A stretch of 64,000 bases of DNA from Orobanche coerulescens. Taxonomy: Eukaryota > Streptophyta > Magnoliopsida > Lamiales > Orobanchaceae. The translations under genes were made by a program, and so were the position numbers. The stretch covers positions 88,083,644 through 88,147,643 of the forward strand of contig CM065809.1 in NCBI GenBank assembly GCA_033398695.1, written 5' to 3'. The notes under the pieces are model-generated. The model searched no databases and was not told where the DNA came from. It saw only the letters and a program-made list of their open reading frames with translations. This document shows, in pieces, positions 36,339 to 48,143 of the stretch. Numbering within the stretch: the stretch's first letter is position 1; each line of letters opens with the position of its first letter.

Positions 36339-36855
36339 ATTAAAATTAAAAGGATTTGGGTTCCTAAAGGAACAAATATTTCAAATATCGTCTATGTTTC
36401 AAATGAAAAACCAACTCTCGGTTGGATCCCCAAAAATTGATTTTTATCAAAATATATTCTACTTAGGGGGAGTAATAATTTCTCAAATAGGAGATAATAT
36501 TTTCAGGGGGAGTTTTTACCCTATTCATATTCATCATTTGGTATCGCACATTTTTTATACATCAATTTGGTATTTATCATTTTATTGTCATTTATTATAC
36601 TTTTTGATGAAAACAAAAAGGGGGAGAAATGAGAAATTGAAGAATGGGATTAACTCTGAAAGGGGGAGAAAATCGAAGAAAAATTCGAAAAGAAAAAGAA
36701 AAGGAAAGAAGGAGACGAAAAAGAAATGGGAGAAGAAACTAACGAAACGGATAAAGTCGAAAACTTTAGTCTGTACACATATACATATATTTGTATTTTT
36801 GCAGGTAAATCCCATTGACGAAGTATTGTTTTGTAATCATCAAAAAGGGGGAGAT
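36339..36855 (+). pseudogene. Element E gag C-terminus and purine-rich 3' tract
   Basis: It begins in gag (IKIKRIWVPKGTNISNIVYV, ending WIPKN, stop 36438-36440), matching the last residues of F gag. The next ~415 bp contain repeated GGGGGAG blocks and end in a polypurine tract AAAAAGGGGGAGAT at 36842-36855. The lysine-rich open frame there is a by-product of purine composition. No pol sequence follows gag, as in element F. Confidence 0.85.
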
Positions 36856-36986
36856 TGTTAGAACATTTTGTTCTATACATCCTTAATAGTGTTTTGATGA
36901 TTAAGTTGTTAAACAAAACAAAACAACAAAGAGATGAAGCAAAGCATCGAAGGAATCGAAGTGCAAAAAGCTGGAAACTGCATGCC

Positions 36987-37305
36987 TAACGTACGTAACT
37001 CATATATCATAACGTACGTAAAGGCGGGAGATTAACGTACGTAATGCGGACATGTTAACGTACGTAATGTGTTCAAATCAGATGAACGTTGGGAAAAGCC
37101 GGTCAAAGTCAGAATAGCAGCAGCGGATATATGATGTCAGCAATGACGTAACCGTAGCGTACGTAATGGTGTTTTATTAACATACGTAAATGAGGAAACG
37201 AATGCAACTAGACTGAAACTGGACTAAGCTAACGTATGTAACGAAGTTTGGTTAACGTACGTAATATCAATAACGTATGTAATATTGAAGTGCTAACGGC
37301 CGTAA
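36987..37305 (+). promoter_or_regulatory. 23-bp phased palindrome array (TAACGTACGTAA) in E LTR
   Basis: Ten copies start at 36987, 37010, 37033, 37056, 37155, 37178, 37230, 37253, 37271 and 37294. Steps within clusters are 23 bp except one 18-bp step (37253 to 37271). The last copy is TAACGGCCGTAA, where both arms changed together and symmetry is kept. Spacers are dissimilar. Confidence 0.88.
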
Positions 37306-37340
37306 TGAAGAGTCGGGGAGCTAACGGCTAGTTTGATAAA

Positions 37341-37352
37341 CCTATAAATACC
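37341..37352 (+). promoter_or_regulatory. TATA box of E LTR
   Basis: CCTATAAATACC, about 35 bp after the last palindrome, is a strong plant TATA context. Confidence 0.8.
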
Positions 37353-37893
37353 ATTCTTATGGTATTGTTTCACTACAACAACTTCAAGCAAATGATACAT
37401 GCATCAGAGATTGATACACTTACATTGTTGTTGTGATATTAAGCTTATATTATTAGTTTGAGTGTTTATACATTCAACACATACACGAGAGGTAAAAGAA
37501 AAGATACGATTGGATTCGGTGTTATTAGGATCAAGGATCCGGCATTGTTAGAATCGCAATCACTATCTTAGTGAGGTTTATCTAGTACCGATAGAAAGCT
37601 AGAGTGGTTGATTCCTTGTCCAATAGAAAAGGAAAACGGTTTAACTTGGACCGACACAAAGACAAGTACGAGTGGTTTATCACGGACCAATAGAAGACGT
37701 GCTTGTAACGGTTATCTCTCGACCGATAGAAGAGAGGTGCAGAGGTTTATATCTTTAACCTATAGAAAAAGATACCGAGAGAGGACGTAGGCTCGATTAT
37801 AGTCGAACCTCTATAAATCCGTGTGTCATTTAATTTCCACACATTTAATTTACGCTTCCGCAATATGGCGTATATACCAATTTTGCTCCAACA

Positions 37894-38281
37894 CATTACG
37901 TACGTAATGTATGTCAACTTAGCTACCTCGAAAAGGCCATTTATCCGAATCATGTCCGCGCCCCACGCCGAAAGTTGAGATCGGATAAGATTCCAAGCAT
38001 TACGTACGTAACCAGCATTCCATTACGTACGTAAAGCCAACGAATTAGCGTACGTTAAGTTAAATCCTTAGCATACGTTAAACACAGAAAACCTAGCCAA
38101 AAAATGTAACAATCTACACAACGTCAAGAAATCAACCACAATGCGAATGACAGTTATAATCAAGTCTATTCTGATGTATCCCGACATTAATAAACATTAA
38201 CTAAATATAACATGATTACAACAATACTTAAATTATCCGAATAATACAACTGTATATAAGAAATTACTATCGGATATTACA
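37894..38281 (-). mobile_element. K: 5' part of another LTR inserted in G's LTR
   Basis: On the minus strand it starts with an exact LTR terminus TGTAATATCCG at 38281 and runs 388 bp until cut by E at 37894. The G 5' LTR resumes directly at 38282. It carries the same 23-bp palindrome array and so is a fifth LTR with this architecture. Its sequence is distinct from the G and A LTRs apart from short blocks. Confidence 0.7.
37896..38080 (-). promoter_or_regulatory. 23-bp phased palindrome array in K
   Basis: Copies start at 37896, 38000, 38023, 38046 and 38069 (the last three steps are exactly 23 bp). They include TTACGTACGTAA, TAGCGTACGTTA and TAGCATACGTTA. Element E is inserted two bases from the first. 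Confidence 0.85.
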
Positions 38282-39865
38282 ATGTGATGCTATCCCAGCC
38301 TAGAATTCATGTTCTTATACGGATTATAAACATTACTACTGGAGCTATTAAGGTTTATTGATAACTTATAGAATCGAACACCATGTTTTAGGAGGAGTGG
38401 AAGAAGTTATACTTAGGATTTCCATTGTTAAGAAGGACTAGAGTTGAGCCTTGATTTTGTTAAACACCGAGATGGAGTTTGCTAAAATCGTAACATGCCA
38501 TTGACGATGAATTTGAAACACTCTTTTGAGGAATGATTTGTTAAGGTTATCACATGTGTCAGATGAATTCAAGAAGATAAATGTAGTGGGTGTTCTTCAA
38601 GTATAGTTCATGATTTGTATGGGTTTTTTGATGTGATAATCTTCATATTGATGGTTAGAACGAAGTGATTAGTTTGGTGATAATTGTTTTGAACTTAAAA
38701 CTTTGACAAGAAGGATCACGTATAGAAGAACGAAATCATAGAGATGAACTAATCTAGAACTTGGTCGAAATGTGTTAAAATAACCGAACCAAGTATTGGA
38801 ATTGATACCCAGAATTTGAGTGTGGATTTATGATGAATTGAATATCTTTGAATTCGTAGACGTCGACATTTCATCTCCGTTATGGTCATTTAATTCGAAT
38901 GAAGTATGTCATTAGTTCGACCGAGCGTTCGTCGAGTAGTTGAACCGTAAACCGACCAACTTAGAATGTTAACTCGGCCGTAGTAGATGTTAGATGTTCG
39001 TACGTTAGAATTGTTATGTGAGTTGTGTTGTCATTATTTACTTTTGTGTAAGGTTCGAGGTTTGCAAAAGGTCGACCGAAGGAGCGGCCTTCGAGTTTGT
39101 TGAAATCGTGAAGTATTTATTTCTTGCCATCTTTCAAAGGTAAGTATTTTAATTATGTTTTATGTATTGATGATATACATGTTGACGTGCATATGTGTCG
39201 TTGTTGTATGTCCACCTCGTGTTGGTCCGACAGGATCATCTTGGGATCTATGCTAGCTTGCGCTAGATCATTGGACAGGCTTTTCGACCTCATGTTGGTC
39301 CGACGAGATCATCTTGGGATCTATGCAGTGAACGCTGGATCATCGGAATTACCATGTGTATGTTGTATCATGTTGTGGTTCTCATATTGTGTATAGTATT
39401 GTGAGTTTTCTATTAGTAGAGACTCATTGTCCTTGTCGTTGATGATGGTGTCGTTATTCTTCATGAGATGTTGAATAATTTGTTGTTGTATAATTATCAT
39501 ACTTGTACTAGAATTGTTGTGCTAACCCTTCGGGGGTGGACATTTGTTGTATGTTCGGGATACAAGAGGACCAGGAAACAACCACTAGAGCTGCATGAGG
39601 ACGAGGGTGCAGAGTGATGTTACGGTCGGGATGATTTATCAGATTGTGTTTTGTTTTAATAAAGTACTCGAGTATGCTGTTGTTTTGTTTGTCTTTTGAG
39701 GTTGTATTTCGTATGTTGGTTGATTTGTACGTTTCAGAATGGTGATGTAATAATTTATTTTACGGTTGATATTTATCAATGCTGTTTTTAAATTCTTAGC
39801 CTAGTAAATCTTTATATCAAGGATTTACAGAGCTGTAATAATCCTGAATATCTCGGGGTGTTACA
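38282..39865 (+). repeat. Element G 5' LTR, truncated
   Basis: It matches 59233-60811 of the 3' LTR over its whole length. The first ~790 bp, with array and TATA box, lie beyond the K insertion and are not in the window. It includes two units of the GGATCATCTTGGGATCTATG repeat at about 39207-39345. Confidence 0.88.
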
Positions 39866-39870
39866 GAATT

Positions 39871-39882
39871 TGGTATCGGAGC
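39871..39882 (+). other. Element G primer-binding site
   Basis: TGGTATCGGAGC, five bases after the LTR end. Confidence 0.85.
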
Positions 39883-40099
39883 TAAAATTATAGATATCTT
39901 GGACGTTGGGTTAAATTCGGGTTCAAATGTGTCTTTTTGAGTTAACCGGCCGCGAATAACATCACGGTATTACCGTCATGTGAGCGGTGGTTGTAAGTTT
40001 TTTAAACTCTATCTTGTCCTTTACAAGTCATGTCGTTTTTTGATAATTGAACATTAGAACCATATTATTTCCTGTATATTGAGTATGTATGCTTACAGT

Positions 40100-41034
40100 A
40101 TGTTGAGAGGAGGATGTGGACGCGGTCGCGTACGTGGACGCGGATGTAGAAATGCTGAGAGGGAAGTTTCACCCTCTATCCCTGATTCGCTGTCAAATCA
40201 GGCTAGCCACAGCTCGGGCAAACAATAAGAGTCCGTAAACAATGAACGAGAGAAAACCGTGGACACGAATGCCAAGCTTGCTATTCCCGACATCCTTCGT
40301 CAGGTGGTCAACCAAATGACCCAATTTGCTCAAGTTGTGGACAGAGTGCAAGTGGCGGTAGGATTACAGCCGGGAGAGAGACAGCAAGGCGTCCCAAACT
40401 TAGGAAACTGAGGAGATAGATGTCTACAGGAGGTGGCAAAGATGCGCCCACCAAAGTTCGATGGTTTTTATGATACACCGACATGGGTTCACTGGCTGAG
40501 AGAGCTGGAGAAAGTATTTGTAGGGATTAACTGCCCGGACGACTAGAGAGCCCCCATTGCCCAGTATTTCCTGACGGGAGAAGCGTCCGAGTGGTAGGAA
40601 GCCAGCCGACCTATCGATCATGATGCCGATCGGGGAGAGTTCAATCGTCCGGTGAGAGAAGCCAAAGTTTGGGAATTTTTCTCCGTGCAACCTTCGGATG
40701 TGCCGGTGGCTCAGACGATTAAGACATTTAATCAGCAACTGGCGTTTGTTCGACACCTGGTCAGAACTAATGCAGAAATGATGATTCACTTTGATATGAG
40801 AATGTGGCCGGAGATACAGAGGTACATGTCAGGTTTTGAATGCACCACTCTCCGCCAGTACCAAGATAAATCTCTGGCATATTAAATGAAAGAAGCAGCT
40901 ATGGAAAAGTTCTCTGAGTCCAAGAAACAGAAAGTCTCTAGTAGTTTTACAGAGCACAAGAGTGGGCCTCGTATAGCCCAGTCATCCTTTCATTAATTCA
41001 AGAGCCTCTGCATCCATCCAAAGGTGGAAAGAAC
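40100..41034 (+). pseudogene. Element G gag, 5' part
   Basis: ATG at 40100 gives MLRGGCGRGRVRGRGC, an RG-rich start as in C, then QVVNQMTQFAQVV, MRPPKFDGF, WVHWLRELEKVF and AQYFLTGEASEW. Several stops and a small deletion in the core are visible. It ends where H is inserted, at the lysine-rich linker. Confidence 0.85.
41030..41034. repeat. Left target-site duplication of element H
   Basis: AGAAC, repeated at 50123-50127. Confidence 0.93.
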
Positions 41035-43013
41035 TGTTGGGATTCGGTGCCTAAAACGAAGGCCCAGCGGAAGCGGTAAAACGAAAATTAATTCGATCCG
41101 AATCCCTACGAGGATCGATCGAGCTACGTATATACGAATATCAAAAATGAATTCACAAGAGATATAGAAACCCACCCTTGTAGTCCGTTGATTAGATGGA
41201 TTCCTTCTCTTGAGCTATTCTCCAAGCTTTAGTTTGATCTCTACGAATTTAATCTGCTCCAAGCTCTTGAACGATCCTACGCCGAAAGCACCGCGTCTCT
41301 ACTTGCCACGCGCCGGAGAAACGATCGGAACGACAATCACCTTGCTATCCTCCGAGGATACGGCTAGAGCTAAGTGATGAAGCTTCCAATATGAAATTAT
41401 AACACTCTAAGTGTATAACTCACAATCTCTCTTTTATTTCTCAATTTTCCTCCAAGAAAAATTAAGAACTTGATGAATAAAGAAGAAGATGATGAAGAAG
41501 ACTTCTCTCTCTTTCCTCTTGAAGTTCACATATGAAATCAAGTATTGGTTTATTGAGATTGTCTTCTTATCCCTTTTTATTCAACTCTCCACATGTACAT
41601 CTCATTATTATGAGAATCAAAACCCCACCACCTCAATGATCAACCATTAAAGAATGGAACAAGGGTCCATATGAAAGTGGGTGGAAATGTTGGGGCGGCC
41701 CATGTAGAAATCGGACAAGTTCGGTTCGTTTCGGACTCCCGCGAGTCCAAACAGATAAACTCCGATTCCGTTCCAATGTATTTATATCAATTAATAAATC
41801 CAATTAATTAATCATATCAAACACATAATAACATAATTAATTTCTCCAAGAAATAATTATATTCATGAATTAAAGTAATCACCCAGTGAAATATTTAATT
41901 CATTAGGCCGTAAATCAATTTATCCAATAAATCGATTTAGACATCCAATGTCCCAAATTAGATATCCAATATTTAATATTCATAATGAGAGAATTAGCTT
42001 GATTCATTCCGTCGTCAATCCTATTATGCAACTCGGTAGGTCCGTCTCAGTCAGCAATGGGAGGAACCAAAGAGTAGTAGCACCACCTAGCCAGCCTGGC
42101 GGCCTACACTGTACCCCAACTGAGAACGAATGATTGGGATCATTCAAGAACCATTCTGTCGTGAATACCAGTATACGTATAAACCCTTCTTTCAAATGTC
42201 CCGATCAAGTTATAGGGTCACGGTCAGTCAAACCCTATCTATACTTGACGATATGCATGCATTAATGCAAATCGAGATCATCGAGCTTTCGTGTATCTAA
42301 TACAACTAGCTCCAATGCTTTGGCCAAAGACTTATGATCTCATCTCCCAATAACCGCATAGGACATATAACCCGTTCACTAACGGGAGAAACAATTCTAT
42401 CTTGGTATTCAGTAGGACCTGCTACTTGCCCGTCAAGATGCACATCGAGGTTGACCCCCGCCTTTGGGTTTACAGGGTCGAACTACTCTAATGAAAACCT
42501 TGACATCACAAGCACATCCCTACTAAATCCTCAAGTCGAAGGTTCACGAATACCTATCACAACCTTTCGATTCCGTCATTGACTGTCCCGGAGTGAAATC
42601 CGTGTGACAAATCGAGGGTGAGTCGGTCCGAGTATACTAATCCAATTAACATACCTATAACGTGTGCTCCCACTAACTATTAGTGTTCGACAGGCACTCA
42701 CATGTCAAAGAACATGTCATACAAGTCTTTTCATAAACTTAACCCCCACTCAAGTTTCATCGATTTGCGAACGATTAAGTATTTGAGCTATAAACCTTTC
42801 CAGTGCCGACCTCCTTATCCAATAAGGAGTGGAACGTTTTGCTCTCAAATACACGGACTAGTTTCTATGCGTATATTTACGAGTTAGGAATGCCAGTAAC
42901 TACCCGTAAATAAAGAAACATTCATTGCCTTATATAATGGATTTACATAATTACAAGTACAATGCCCTCACTCAATCATCCTCTGAGTGGCATTCGAGGG
43001 CATACTCCCAACA
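41035..43013 (-). repeat. Element H 3' LTR
   Basis: 1979 bp. On the minus strand it starts TGTTGGGAGTATGCC and ends GAATCCCAACA. Confidence 0.95.
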
Positions 43014-43025
43014 ATCTCCCACTTG
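43014..43025 (-). other. Element H polypurine tract
   Basis: The minus strand reads CAAGTGGGAGAT before the LTR, the usual Copia form. Confidence 0.8.
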
Positions 43026-44236
43026 CACTCAATGCCACACACTATGGTATCTAATGCCCATGGTCTCCAGATGATGCTCTAAGCTAATCAGAGAAAGTGG
43101 CTTGGTCAGTGGATCAGCGACGAAGTCGGATGACTCTACTCAGCACAATGTATCTCTTTGCGAACGAATGCTCTTACGAGATAATACTCTCTCAATATGT
43201 TTGGTACTGTTATGAAATCTCGGCTCCTAGGCTGTGCTACCGCTCTGGCAGCACAGCACAAGGTGTCACGTGAAGTTTACCCAGTAACTTCTAAATTCTT
43301 CCTTTGGAGGCCTCCGAGGCCGCTTTATACTCAGCCTAACAGGTGGACTTAGCAGTCGCGCTATACTTGGCACTATGCCATGATACTGCTCCTCCATTAA
43401 GTGTAAATGTAGCCAGAAGTAGATATAGAATCGTCTTTCTATCCTTAGAAGTACAATACAGTGAATCTCATTACATTCAGTTCTCCACCACCATATATAA
43501 GAACCAGATCTCTAGTCCTTCTAAAGTACTTGAGAACGTTCTTTATGGCGGTCTAATGTTCCCGAACTGGGTTATCCCAAAACCTACTTACCACGCTCCC
43601 AGCATGCGCAATGTCAAGTTTCGTACACAATAAAGTATATATAAGGCTACCCACTGCCGAAGCATATGGTATATAACTCATTTCCTTTCATTGTTCCTCA
43701 CTATGAGGACACATCTTCAAGGTGAGTTTTATTCCATGTCGCATCGGAAGGAACCCTCTTTAAGATCTAATCTATATAGAGGGCTTGGGAAAAACTTATC
43801 ATTCTCTTCGATATATCCTAGTAGAGTCGAATCCAAAGAATATAGGTTTCTTCTCCCAAGTCTTTCATGGAGAAATTACTCGAAAGTCAAGCTTTTACAG
43901 AACTGAGCATTCCCACATCATTTCCTATTAGTAGAATCTCATCTACATATAGTACTAAGAATGCGATCTTGCTCCCACTAACCCTCTTGTATACACAAGG
44001 TTCATCTTAACTTTGCACGAAGTCAAACTCTTTGACCGTCTCATCAAAACGAAGGTCCCAACTACATGAAGACTGCTACAGTCCATTTCATGGAGTCTAC
44101 ATCCACCATTGCTAGGTCATTAGTCGCGGGTCGGTCTCTTGTTTATCATCTGGAACCTCGTGGAAACCCAATTCCGCCAAGTGCATAAAACTATACCTCT
44201 CAGGTAAACAGACACCCTACTAGACCTACGAGGTGG
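43026..44236 (-). pseudogene. Element H reverse transcriptase/RNase H remnant
   Basis: About 1.2 kb, where a Copia RT plus RNase H needs about 2 kb or more. Visible in shifted frames are LRFDETVKEFDFV, SGSKIAFLVLYVDEILLIGN and SSDFVADPLTKPL near the end. The N-terminal RT (fingers) is missing between the integrase linker and this segment. The catalytic YVDD reads YVDE (43938-43949). Confidence 0.8.
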
Positions 44237-44767
44237 TTATACTTGTGTTTCAGAAGGTTCGGTTCCAGTTTCTTGCACAGGTGTCTCCCGAGGAGTTTCA
44301 TTGTATTCTTCTAAAGAAATACTTCTACCTGCTCCGCCTTCTTGAATGAACTCATCTTCCAGGAAGTGTGCTTGTAAAGCAACAACGATCTTTCGATCTT
44401 CGGGCATGTAGAATAAATATTTCATCGTCCCATACGGGAATCCAATGAAACGTCCCTTCGTGGACCTAGCTTCCAACTTCTCCTCCTTTGTCTTCTTCTC
44501 CTCCTTTAGCTTCCTGCCCTCCCACATCTCATGTGGAGTTTTAGGAACGGATTTGGAAAGACATCTGTTCAAGATATACGCGGCAGTCAGGAGTGCATAC
44601 CCCCACAGGTAAATCAGCAAGTCAGTATAGCCCAGCATGGAACGGACCATGTTCAACAAGGTCCGGTTCCTTCTTTCTGACACACCATTTAACTGAGGAG
44701 TACCTGGAGGTGTTAGTTGTGAAACTATTCCATGTTCCCTAAGGAACTCGTCAAACTTCGTACTCAT
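44237..44767 (-). pseudogene. Element H integrase, C-terminal half
   Basis: The end of the Copia integrase: EHGIVSQLTPPGTPQLNGVS then ERRNRTLLNMVRSMLGY (catalytic E retained), then the C-terminal ARSTKGRFIGFPYGTMKYLF and an acidic linker (TPVQETGTEPSETQV). It is separated from the N-terminal half by a frame break at 44768-44876. Confidence 0.88.
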
Positions 44768-44876
44768 ATACTAGCCACCTCGGTCCGACCGAAGTGCTTT
44801 GATATGATTACCAATTTGTTTCTCGACTAGGGCCTTGAATTCCTGGAATTTCTCAAAGGCTCGGATTTATGTTTCA

Positions 44877-45416
44877 TTAACCATACCTAGTATGATCATC
44901 CGTAAACATAATGAAATATTGATATCCGTCACGTGCTGCTTCCAAAGCACCACATACGTCGGTATGGATTAATCCCAGTTTATCAGCGGCTCTTTCAAAA
45001 GTCCCTGTGAAGGGGTACTTAGTCATTTTTCCTTTAAGGCAAGATTCACAAGTAGGAAAGGGATCCGATCCCAATGGACCCATAAGTCCATCCTTTTCCA
45101 TCTTGTAAACCTTGGTCTGACCAACATGACCAAGTCTTAGATTCCATTTCAAAACTTGATTGGTTTCGTCCCTACCACGTTTTCTAGTCATAGTATTCAC
45201 AACTACTTTGTTGCTGAGATTTAGATGATACAATCCATTTAACAATGTAGCAGTACCCACTAGTTTATTTCTGAAATAAATTTTGCAGGAACCATCACCA
45301 ATGAAAAACGAAAAGCCTTTTCGGTCTATGACCGGAATGGATACAATGTTTTTGTGCCCCTTGGGCAAAACAAGTACATCTTCTAAAGTCAAAACAAAGC
45401 CGGATTCCAAACTCAA
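44877..45416 (-). pseudogene. Element H protease tail and integrase N-terminal half
   Basis: From the linker LESGFVLTLEDVLVLP into the GAG-pre-integrase zinc segment (LRLGHVGQTKVYKM...CESCLKGKMTK) and the first part of the DDE core (HTDVCGALEAARDGYQYFIM). The frame differs from gag-protease, with a shift at 45413-45416. Confidence 0.88.
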
Positions 45417-46438
45417 AAGAGTGATCCTATGTCGGTCGCCTCGACACTATGCCCGCTTCCGACTGTGATCATAACTTCTCTAGCTCCAAGCTTCCTACTT
45501 TGTTCCAGATCTTGATTCACAGTACAAATATGAGAACTAGCACCAGAATAAAGTATCCAGGAAGTAGAAAATACAGTAGCAGAACAATTCGTTTCCAAAA
45601 CTAAAAGTTCTGTACCTGAAGTGCCATGAAGAATCGGACAGTCTCTAGCCCAGTGGCCCAGCTCACCGCACTTAAGACAAGCGTCCTTCTTCTTTTTGCC
45701 TTTTGGAACCATCAGGGCCTTGCCCTTTCTCTTGAAGTCCTTAACATGTGATCCAGCCTGCTTATTGGTCTTTTTCTTCTTGTTCTTAGACTTCCGAAGT
45801 CCAGAAGAAATCACAAGGGCAGACTCCTTCATTCGCGGAGTCTTCATCTGAGACTGAGCGGTCACCAGTTTGTTCATTAGCCCAGCTAAGTTACATGCAA
45901 TCTCATTGCAGTTGAAGTTCATAACAAACTGTGAGAAGGAATCAGGGAGAGATTGAAGGATAAGGTCGGTTTGGAGAGAAGTATCCATTTTAAAATCAAG
46001 AGCCTCCAATCTCTCGATCATGGATATCATTTTGAGGACGTGTTCCCCAACCTTCTCACCTTCCTTCATTCTTGCACCGAACAGTTGCTTGGATATCTCA
46101 TATCTAGCAGTTCTGCTGTGCTCACCATAAAGCTCGGTTAAGTGAGATAGAATCTGCCTAGCAGAAGTCATTTTCTCATGAGCTCTCTGAAGCTCATTAG
46201 ACATAGAAGCCATCATATATGCACGGACTTTTACGTCATCCTTAACCCACTTTTTGTGGTTTTCGATCTCTTCCTGATTGGCTCTGGTACGCACAGGAGG
46301 CGCCGGAATGTCCATCTCCAAGACGTATCCCAGTGCCTCTATACTGAGGACTATCATCAGATTGTGGAGCCAGTCCACAAAGTTAGGTCCAATCAGGGTG
46401 TTCTTCTCGAGTAGAATTGCGAGTGGATTCATTGTCAT
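45413..46438 (-). pseudogene. Element H gag and protease
   Basis: ATG at 46438 (MTMNPLAILLEKNTLIGPNF). The Copia gag core runs through LTELYGEHSRTARYEISKQL, the K-rich stretch KSKNKKKKTNK and a CCHC knuckle CLKCGELGHWARDC to the protease. The protease motif reads ILYSGASSHIC; the catalytic aspartate of DSGA is tyrosine (codon 45548-45550), so the protease should be inactive. About 341 codons are open. Confidence 0.9.
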
Positions 46439-48125
46439 ATTGAGAGTTAGTCTGCATTAAGTATAACAGATTAATTAGTGACTTGTTATATTATGATCTG
46501 AGTATAGAATTAAGGTCTTTTCTATTCTTGTTACCCAGCTCCCACTATTTTTATCGGAACAACACACTCCCATGTGAAATCTGGAAGTATCGTCGCTCTA
46601 CTTCATAGTGGTGATCGAGTTCTTTATAAATCTTAATAGAGGGCAACCGAACAGGTTTCTAGTCTATTAATTTTTATAAAGTGGTGTCCAACACCAACAC
46701 ATCTAATGAATGATTCGATCTTCTTTTTCCCCGTGTTCACTCCCATCAACCTATACTGTTTCTATGGTTCGTGAACAAGTTAAGTTTATACCATCGACGC
46801 AAATCAGTTTTACAATTGAATCTTATCCGGCAACCTACCAGGTTTCTAGGGATAAAATTTGCTCCAACCGAAGGCATCCAATGTGCTCCCGGTAATTTAT
46901 CCGTCCTCCCCGAATGACTATCCCGATAACTCGGAAGCATAGCACATCCGGTTTGGATTTCAATTTCCCGAAAGCTCGATGGAGGGAAGGAAAACCTTGA
47001 AACCTTATAAACTTAATAATTTGTTGTGGGAGAATTATCGCGAATAGCGTTACACTTTGCACATTAATCATTTAAGCGTGTTTGTGGCATTCATACAATA
47101 TGAAAAAACCATTCACAACCTAGTTCCTATCAACATGTGGTTCATGGACTGTTCCTAGAAAACAAAAACTCCGTAATCTAATTACAAGTCTTCGTCTTGA
47201 ATCTTCATCTTCTCGAAATGGATCTTCCTCCGGTCTTCGTCATTACATATAAATTTTACATTAAAAATTGCATCCTAGATACATGAATTTCTAGTAAAAT
47301 AAATAGGCTTAAAACGGCCTTTACAACCCAATCGAATAAAACGAACGATTCAAAACTAAGCCCACGAACCACATCCCCATTCAAAAGCATTCATCCAATA
47401 AATACTATATAAATGGAAAGTGTAGAGATACATTGATCCAATCAACAATACGAATCGATCCAATCGATTCACACAATCGGTAATACGATAACGTTCAAAA
47501 TAATTCGGTCGACCATAAATATTCCAATTAATCAAATTTCCCTTATAAAATGAAATACCATAAATCATTTTAATCATATTAAATCCAATTTAACATGAGG
47601 GAGATTAATTTTCAAGAATACATGAAAAATTCGAGTCGGGGCGAAAATAGCCTGCCATGGCCGAGTCACTGTTGGCAGTGTCCTAGACCTTCCTGCCAGA
47701 CTCGGCCGTGTCGCCTGACACGGTCGAGTCACTTCCGGAAGCTGCCGGCCAGACACGGCCCATGTCGCTTGACACGGTCGGGTCTGCCTAGCAGTGGCCT
47801 GGGGACTGTTGGACACGGCCCGTGTCACCAGACACGGCCGAGTCACCCTGGCAGCTTCCTGCCCTTTGTCCGAAAAGTCGTCCGACGATGATTCGGAGCT
47901 CGATTTTCGACCGGATATCTAATATCAATATTTTTCAACATTCATATCTTCAATATAAATCATATTTCCCAGAAATTTAAGATTTATATTTAGACATAAA
48001 CTTACGAAAAATATAACTACAACGAACGTAAAAACATGTACCATGATTATGACTAAAATGATTCCAAATCATTCACCATCTAATCGAGCATTCCAAATGC
48101 CAATATCGTATATACGGTCGCAAGA
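46439..48125 (-). other. Element H leader
   Basis: About 1.7 kb between primer-binding site and gag with no credible gene. It includes the palindrome array at 47654-47844. Confidence 0.7.
47654..47844. repeat. 18-19-bp phased palindromes (GACACGGCCGTGTC) in H leader
   Basis: Near-palindromes of 14-15 bp start at about 47654, 47699, 47717, 47752, 47771, 47812 and 47831, in pairs 18, 19 and 19 bp apart. The design resembles the LTR arrays of other elements but the location differs. Confidence 0.75.
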
Positions 48126-48142
48126 CCTACGCTCTGATACCA
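48126..48142 (-). other. Element H primer-binding site
   Basis: The minus strand reads TGGTATCAGAGCGTAGG, a perfect iMet-tRNA core, one base from the LTR. Confidence 0.88.
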
Positions 48143-48143
48143 T

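Larger units (their letters stand above)
36856..37893 (+). repeat. Element E 3' LTR
   Basis: 1038 bp, starts TGTTAGAACA and ends GCTCCAACA. The downstream half (from about 37490) resembles the F LTR (GACCGATAGAAGA, CGAACCTCTATAAATCC blocks), while the upstream half carries a different palindrome version. Confidence 0.92.

Noticed and set aside
36588..36861. Lysine-rich and phenylalanine-rich frames near the E polypurine tract
   Set aside because: They follow from purine-rich composition; the same tract in F is non-coding.
39207..39345. Tandem units in the G LTR as a coding repeat protein
   Set aside because: The units have unequal length and change frame, and lie in an LTR.
44237..44767. 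Possible envelope-like ORF in H
   Set aside because: The residues are the end of the Copia integrase and its acidic linker.
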